Assembly (NCBI RefSeq): GCF_000835495.1
Contig: NW_015622545.1
Coordinates: 3,860,777 to 3,924,776, forward strand
Source: Cladophialophora immunda
Taxonomy: Eukaryota > Ascomycota > Eurotiomycetes > Chaetothyriales > Herpotrichiellaceae
Reading direction: 5' to 3'
Length of the DNA: 64,000 bases
Part shown: positions 59,401 to 64,000 of the stretch, piece after piece
How the letters are laid out: each line of letters opens with the position of its first letter
Numbering within the stretch: the first letter of the stretch is position 1
Position numbers and translations under genes: made by a program
The notes under the pieces: generated by a model
Seen by the model: the letters and a program-made list of their open reading frames with translations, nothing else
The model's database searches: none
What the model was told of the DNA's origin: nothing

Positions 59401-60037
59401 GGCGGTGAATTCAGAGGAAGTGCTTTGGTCAACCGAGAGCAGTGCTTTGAAGAGGAAAGATACTGCGTTCTTCGGCCACAGCGAGACTTTTATAGCCAAA
59501 AAGGACTCGATGAGAATAGATCATTGGGGCGCACAAACAACTCTCCTCAGAGAATCACGGCGGGGGAACGATACAACACGAGTCACGACATCTGTTAACA
59601 GTGGCAGGAGAGATATAAGATCGGAGATAAATGTTATGACCGGATGTCAAAAGTCTAAGTCTACGTCTATGCTATAGCACACCTCGGGCAGGCTTCTGAC
59701 GATCAAAAGGCGACTTGGCATCGCCGTCGGAATAATAGCTCAAACCACTCTTAATGGGCCAACCCTCTTTCGCGCAACCTAGGGCGTCCATTGTATTCTT
59801 CCCGTCTGGAAGGGGACATTCAAATGCATCAACAATGGGATAATATAGTGGAAATAGTTACCCGAATATACTAACCATTACATTGGAGGATGATCGATGT
59901 CGTTGACTGACCTAACGTCCCTTGACGTGGAAGCTAGAGCTCGAGCCATACGATCCCAGGGCTAGATAGAAAGGAAAATTACTCTCCTACTTATCCAATC
60001 GTCAACCCGGCTCTACCAGCAAGAGTAATATTCTCCC
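59401..60037. other. intergenic, SDR promoter
   Basis: Contains the TATA box of the SDR and the 3' end of the next minus-strand gene. No ORF of note. Confidence 0.5.
59487..59494 (-). promoter_or_regulatory. TATAAAAG box of the YSASE SDR
   Basis: On the minus strand GGCTATAAAAGTCTCGC lies 87 bp before ATG 59400. Confidence 0.55.
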
Positions 60038-61155
60038 CTATACAGTCGCAGCTACCGGACCAAAGACGACCCTGGAGAAATCTGGCGTCCTCCCGAGAAG
60101 CCAACCCATGCCTTCCAGCTGGTCCATGCGCGCCTTCGCACTCGCCTTCAACGTGGGGAAGAAGCTCCAATGCCCATGGGGAAGGCCGGGATAGACATCC
60201 ATCCTCGTCTTTACACCGCACTCTTCTCTCAACACGCGCTCGTATATAATTGCCTCGTCCCGGAGCGGATCCAGTCCGTCGACCTGGAAGAACGCGGGAG
60301 GGAGGTCACCGTGGCCGCGTGGATGGTTGAAGATGGCGAAGTTGATGGTGTCATCCACGTTGGGCTGGTAGGCGTCCAGGAACATATTAAGAGCTGCTGT
60401 TGGAAGTACTGGTGCGTTGCGGTTCTGGTCGCGGGCCAGCCAGAGTGGCCTGTGCCATTCTGGCATCTTGCCTTCAGGACATAATAATGGGATAGCTAGG
60501 TATTGTCCGGTCAGTGGAGATAGCAGTCCTTCGTCTCTCGCCCGATGGGTAAGCACAGCGGCTAAGTTCGCCCCGGCACTGCTTCCGCCGACAATAAAGC
60601 CGGTAGAGGTGTCGGCATTCCAGGATTGCGCACTTGCTGCACACCACTTCAGAGCATCCCAGCAGTCGTTGGCGGCATAGGGAAATGGATATGTCGGCGC
60701 CAAGCGATAGGCAATGGCGACGCAGGTTGCGCCCAGGGCCAGCACAAAATTGCGACAGGTCTGCTCTTCTCCCTCCGGGGAGCCGAAGCAGAACCCTCCC
60801 CCGTGGATCATGACGATGAGGGGACTAGCATTCTCCGGCATGTCTTCTGGCTGGAACAGCTTTGCTCGATTGGTGTGGCCATCACGTGTAGAATATTGCA
60901 GCTCGGTCACTTTGACACCCGGCGGCGTGGGTCCGAGGGCGCGTTTTGCGCGCTCGCTGTTCTTCGCATACACGTTGGCAAAGTCGTCAAGAGTTGAATA
61001 GTCGAGGGTCGGCAAAGGGTTTGCGGCCAGCAACTGAGAGAGTTCAAGAGGGTTAGCACTTGCGTTACGATCTCTTCAGGGAGACACACCTCGCTGAGCT
61101 CCGGGTCAATCTGGCCCAGCTTAAGCAGATTCTCCATCACCAAATATTCCGCCAT
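60038..61155 (-). CDS. alpha/beta hydrolase, hormone-sensitive-lipase family esterase
   Basis: Soluble HSL-type carboxylesterase. Exon 1 starts MAEYLVMENLLKLGQIDPEL (61155) and ends at LSEV; an intron of about 60 bases joins it to LLAANPLPTLDYSTLDD. The oxyanion motif is IHGGGFCFG; AYRLAPTYPFP follows; the nucleophile elbow is VGGSSAGANLA; the Asp is in QVDGLDPLRDE and the His in GLPHGHWSF. No signal peptide. In a BVMO cluster an esterase is expected to hydrolyse the ester product, so this is a good candidate partner of the two monooxygenases. An alternative start at 61206 adds 17 residues. Confidence 0.88.
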
Positions 61156-62230
61156 GCCGCCTGTGGAGGATGTCGAAACTTCACATGGTTGTCTCTCCAA
61201 TGTCATGCTCTGGCGCAGTCGTAATGTATTGTTGAGAAGAGGCGCAAGGAGCCGGAAGGAGCAAGATCGAACGAATGCAGCTAAGCATCTGCATTGATAA
61301 TCATATCAAGTACCTAGCCAGAAACCCACAAATATCATGGCGAGGAAACCTTCACAGAGTGATTAGAAATTGTCCTCCGGAGAACACATCACTTCCTAGA
61401 CAGTTTTGGTCCCGGGAAAGGTGCCTACAGGCTGCTGCGGTGCCCATGGTGCACCGTGTGGAACAGATTCATTGCTGTATCGCAGTACACCGGTATGCAA
61501 GGAAGACGCCGTCTTTGCTCAAGCGGAAGCTCTCAGGGGTTGTCATTTGTATAGCTCGCCATCTGAACCACCAAGAGACGAACGATCTCAGCTCCGCGCT
61601 GGTAGATCAGATGAGAAATTCTAGACTTCTTGCCGCTAGAAAGGCCAGCTTCGAGTCTGGGCTTAGGCGATGGAAGTCATCCATCTTTGTCGAAGGCATT
61701 GCTGCGCAGTATGGGGGTATTCGAGTCGGCGAACCCCCAGTGCTGTGTCATGGCCAGACCAGACATGCAGAAGCCGACTGAATCTGAAGCTTCGGCATCC
61801 ACTTCCTCGACATGGCATCTTATAACTTGCAGTTCAACGGCTCAACGACGGTAGTCGTATCAATCCGTCCAGTTCGCTTGTAGATTTCGCGCCGAAATGG
61901 CGACGTCTGAGTGCTCGCCTTCTTGGCACCCTCCGTGCGTCTGCCAGACAAGCCAGACCAACAGCCCAGTCCGGTCTACCCTGCGTCCTCATCCGCACAG
62001 CTCCAGAAGACGGCGAGAATGAGAGAGCTCGACAGCCGTCCTACTCAGCACGCACATCCCCCAATATCGTTTCGGGACAGCAGAGGCCCTTGCTCACGGG
62101 GTTTGAAGTCATCTAAACTCCAAGGCTCTTTGATACCAATGGATTAATAGGCCAATGACCGGAGCATTGTTTGCAGTGAGACGCGAACATCACGCCCCCA
62201 AGCGCCTTCCTAGCTGTAGTCTCACCAAAC
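61156..62230. other. intergenic between divergent esterase and SDR
   Basis: About 1.1 kb. A 168-codon plus-strand frame (61275-61781) shows no motif, has Cys/His/Arg-rich composition and overlaps other frames, so I do not call it. Promoters of both flanking genes should lie here. Confidence 0.45.
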
Positions 62231-63031
62231 ATGTCACCTTCGTCCAAGTACAGTTCCAAACTCCAAGGCAAGCGCATTTTGGTCCTGGGAGGTACCTCTG
62301 GGATTGGATTCTGCGTCGCCGAAGCAGCTAGGGAGTCTGGAGCCGCTGTCATCGTGTCAGGGTCCAACCCATCCAAGCTCGAGAACGCCCTTCACCGGCT
62401 CCAGGCCAGCTGCCCAGGCTCACCGGGAGCCAGTCTTCAAGGCTACGCGAAGGACTTGTCGGATTTGAGCACGCTGGAAACCCGGCTGGCGGAGCTGTTC
62501 GAGCAGGCCACCGAGGGCGGGAAACACAAGCTCGACCACGTCGTCTACACGGCGGGCAACGTCGTCGGACTCGTCGAGCTGGACGACCTCGACACCGACA
62601 TGATCACCGCGAACGGAGTCATGCGGTTCTACGTCCCCATCATGGTGGGCAAGATGGCGCCAAAGTACATGGTCCACAGTCACGAGTCCTCCATCTCGTT
62701 CACCAGCGGGTACAGCAACGTCAAGCCGCGGGCGGGTCGTGTGTTGATGGCCGGCTGGGCCGCTGGGGTGGAAGGCGTGGCACGCGCCCTCGCGGTAGAC
62801 TTGCGGCCCATCAGGGTCAACTGCGTTTGTCCTGGCGCTGTACACACAGAGCTGTTTGATCGGATGCCGAAGCATTTGCTGGATCCGCTAGTGGAGAAGT
62901 ACGTCAGGGGAACTCTGACGGGGACGATCGGACAGCCGTCTCAGGCGGCGGAAGCGTATCTATATTACATGAGGGATGCTTTTGTCGATGGCACGGTGGT
63001 GCACTCCGACGGCGGATACTTGTTGGGATAG
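62231..63031 (+). CDS. atypical SDR lacking YxxxK (fungal GxxxxxPxxG type)
   Basis: Single-exon 266-residue Rossmann protein. Cofactor motif LGGTSGIGF near residue 20, SGSNPSKL at strand 2, DHVVYTAGN where NNAG is usual, SISFTSGYSNVKPRAG in place of the catalytic Ser segment, then AGWAAGVEGVARALAVDL where YxxxK should be. The C-terminal half is standard (NCVCPGAVHTELF, DGTVVHSDGGYLLG). This combination matches a group of fungal SDR-fold proteins with a non-classical active site. It may still reduce a carbonyl by another mechanism or have a binding role. Edge of the BVMO block. Confidence 0.87.
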   Translation: MSPSSKYSSKLQGKRILVLGGTSGIGFCVAEAARESGAAVIVSGSNPSKLENALHRLQASCPGSPGASLQGYAKDLSDLSTLETRLAELFEQATEGGKHKLDHVVYTAGNVVGLVELDDLDTDMITANGVMRFYVPIMVGKMAPKYMVHSHESSISFTSGYSNVKPRAGRVLMAGWAAGVEGVARALAVDLRPIRVNCVCPGAVHTELFDRMPKHLLDPLVEKYVRGTLTGTIGQPSQAAEAYLYYMRDAFVDGTVVHSDGGYLLG

Positions 63032-64000
63032 AATGCGGTTCCGTGTGCGGGAAATCGAATGTTACCAGAATGAGCAACTCGTAATTGTTACGCATTGTCT
63101 TTCTTCGAGTCTTGCTCAGCAACACACTGGCGTGCTGTGCTGTACGAGGGGACTCTGCTTGCACTGCACCTACAATGCGCTGTGCCCGTGCAGAATCAGC
63201 GCGGTGTCTATCCGCCATTTTCATCTCGTTGCATCGCCGTCGATGGTCTCCGGCCCAGGCTCGGGCTCGGGCTTCAGACCACTGGCTGCTGAGACACGAG
63301 ACACGAGACACGAGCAAGAAGAAGTCCAAGCCTCAGGTCGAAAATCGTGGCGGTGCAAAGCCACCCGCAACCCTCCAGCGCGAACCCATCGACGCAACGG
63401 GTTCAAACATCCAGCCACAGCAAGTCGCCGCCCAATCGGACAACTCAAAGGGTGAACTTCATCGAGCGGCGTGGCGTGCTTTAGACTCGCGCAGTCCAAT
63501 GCCAACAGAAGAAAACAGCCCAAGCGAGGGCGAGAGAGGGGGACATATTACCGCGTGGGTATGCAGGTGTGATGACCGCATCAAGATACCAAACCTGGCC
63601 CCGAACGGATCCGGCACAACGTTTTCATCTCTTCCCTCGTGGTGAGATGAGCGAATAGTAATAATAATAGCAGAGCACGAGGGGGGGGGAACTTACTCCC
63701 AGGCGAGCCAGGGTAGCGAGGGTAAATTGGTGGTGGGTTACTTGTGGCGCTGTGCTGTGTGTGGCACAGACAACCCACCGTGGACCGAGGACACGCAAAC
63801 CCAAGCCCGCCAGAACCAATCAGACCGATACCTGAGAGGGGGGATTGCGTAGGACAAGTGTGGCTGAACACACCCCCTTCGTACACCAATACTTCCCCAG
63901 CTAAACCAGCAGGGTGCTCCGTTGATGATCGTTTTGGATAGAGCCCGAAAAGAAACTCACGGGAATCATTTATTATGCCGTCCGCATGCCTCCCCGTTCT
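63032..64000. other. intergenic to window end, simple direct repeat
   Basis: No gene recognised. GAGACAC is repeated three times in tandem with a one-base spacer at about 63291-63313, and a run of G residues lies at about 63681-63690. Plus-strand frames of up to 186 codons overlap each other and have no motif. Confidence 0.4.

Noticed and set aside
61275..61781. 168-codon plus-strand frame
   Set aside because: No motif, odd Cys/His/Arg composition, and no promoter or intron context supporting it.
63085..63645. 186-codon plus-strand frame at the right end
   Set aside because: Overlaps other open frames; low-complexity composition and no family resemblance.

Overview
The window is from a filamentous ascomycete (Pezizomycotina; a Eurotiomycete is plausible, but the genus is not resolved). 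Evidence: genes broken by 45-90 bp GT...AG introns with CTAAC/CTGAC-like branch sites, three Zn2Cys6 regulators, fungal-type MFS and DUR3-like transporters, pyrimidine-rich 5' leaders and TATAAAA boxes 60-120 bp upstream of start codons. I found no tRNA, rRNA, CRISPR array or intact transposon. Most of the window is accessory metabolism; the one clear housekeeping gene is phosphomannomutase (36.7-37.6 kb).

Layout. 0-7.6 kb: an AtuA-domain (DUF1446) gene cut by the left edge, an HGGG esterase, a short conserved-looking ORF with a probable frameshift, and a divergent SDR / metallo-beta-lactamase-fold pair. 9.1-11.2 kb: a 14-TM DHA2 MFS exporter. 11.2-14.7 kb: gene-poor, with two candidate micro-genes. 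14.7-28.6 kb: Zn2Cys6 regulator, amidase, DUR3-like SSS transporter (in-frame TGA), FAD salicylate-hydroxylase-type monooxygenase, 2,3-dihydroxybenzoate decarboxylase, second Zn2Cys6 regulator. 29.8-39.7 kb: APH-fold kinase with a frameshift, DJ-1/PfpI protein, MFS carrier, phosphomannomutase, quinone-reductase/enoyl-reductase-type dehydrogenase. 40.2-63.0 kb: iron-type alcohol dehydrogenase, sugar-porter MFS, type I Baeyer-Villiger monooxygenase (BVMO), Zn2Cys6 regulator, second BVMO, diacetyl-reductase-like SDR, acetoacetyl-CoA-synthetase-like ligase, two further SDRs and an HSL-type esterase.

How the genes may work together (inference). The monooxygenase and decarboxylase can both deliver catechol, from salicylate and from 2,3-dihydroxybenzoate, beside a dedicated regulator. 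The divergent amidase and DUR3-like transporter share an intergenic region with three AGATAA (GATA-factor) sites, which suggests nitrogen scavenging. The 40-63 kb block has the parts for a ketone-degrading route: uptake, carbonyl/alcohol interconversion, Baeyer-Villiger oxygenation to an ester, ester hydrolysis, and CoA activation of an acetoacetate-like acid. That block is the best candidate for an undescribed pathway.

Three reading frames are interrupted (21790, about 30125, about 4630). They may be real decay or local sequence errors.
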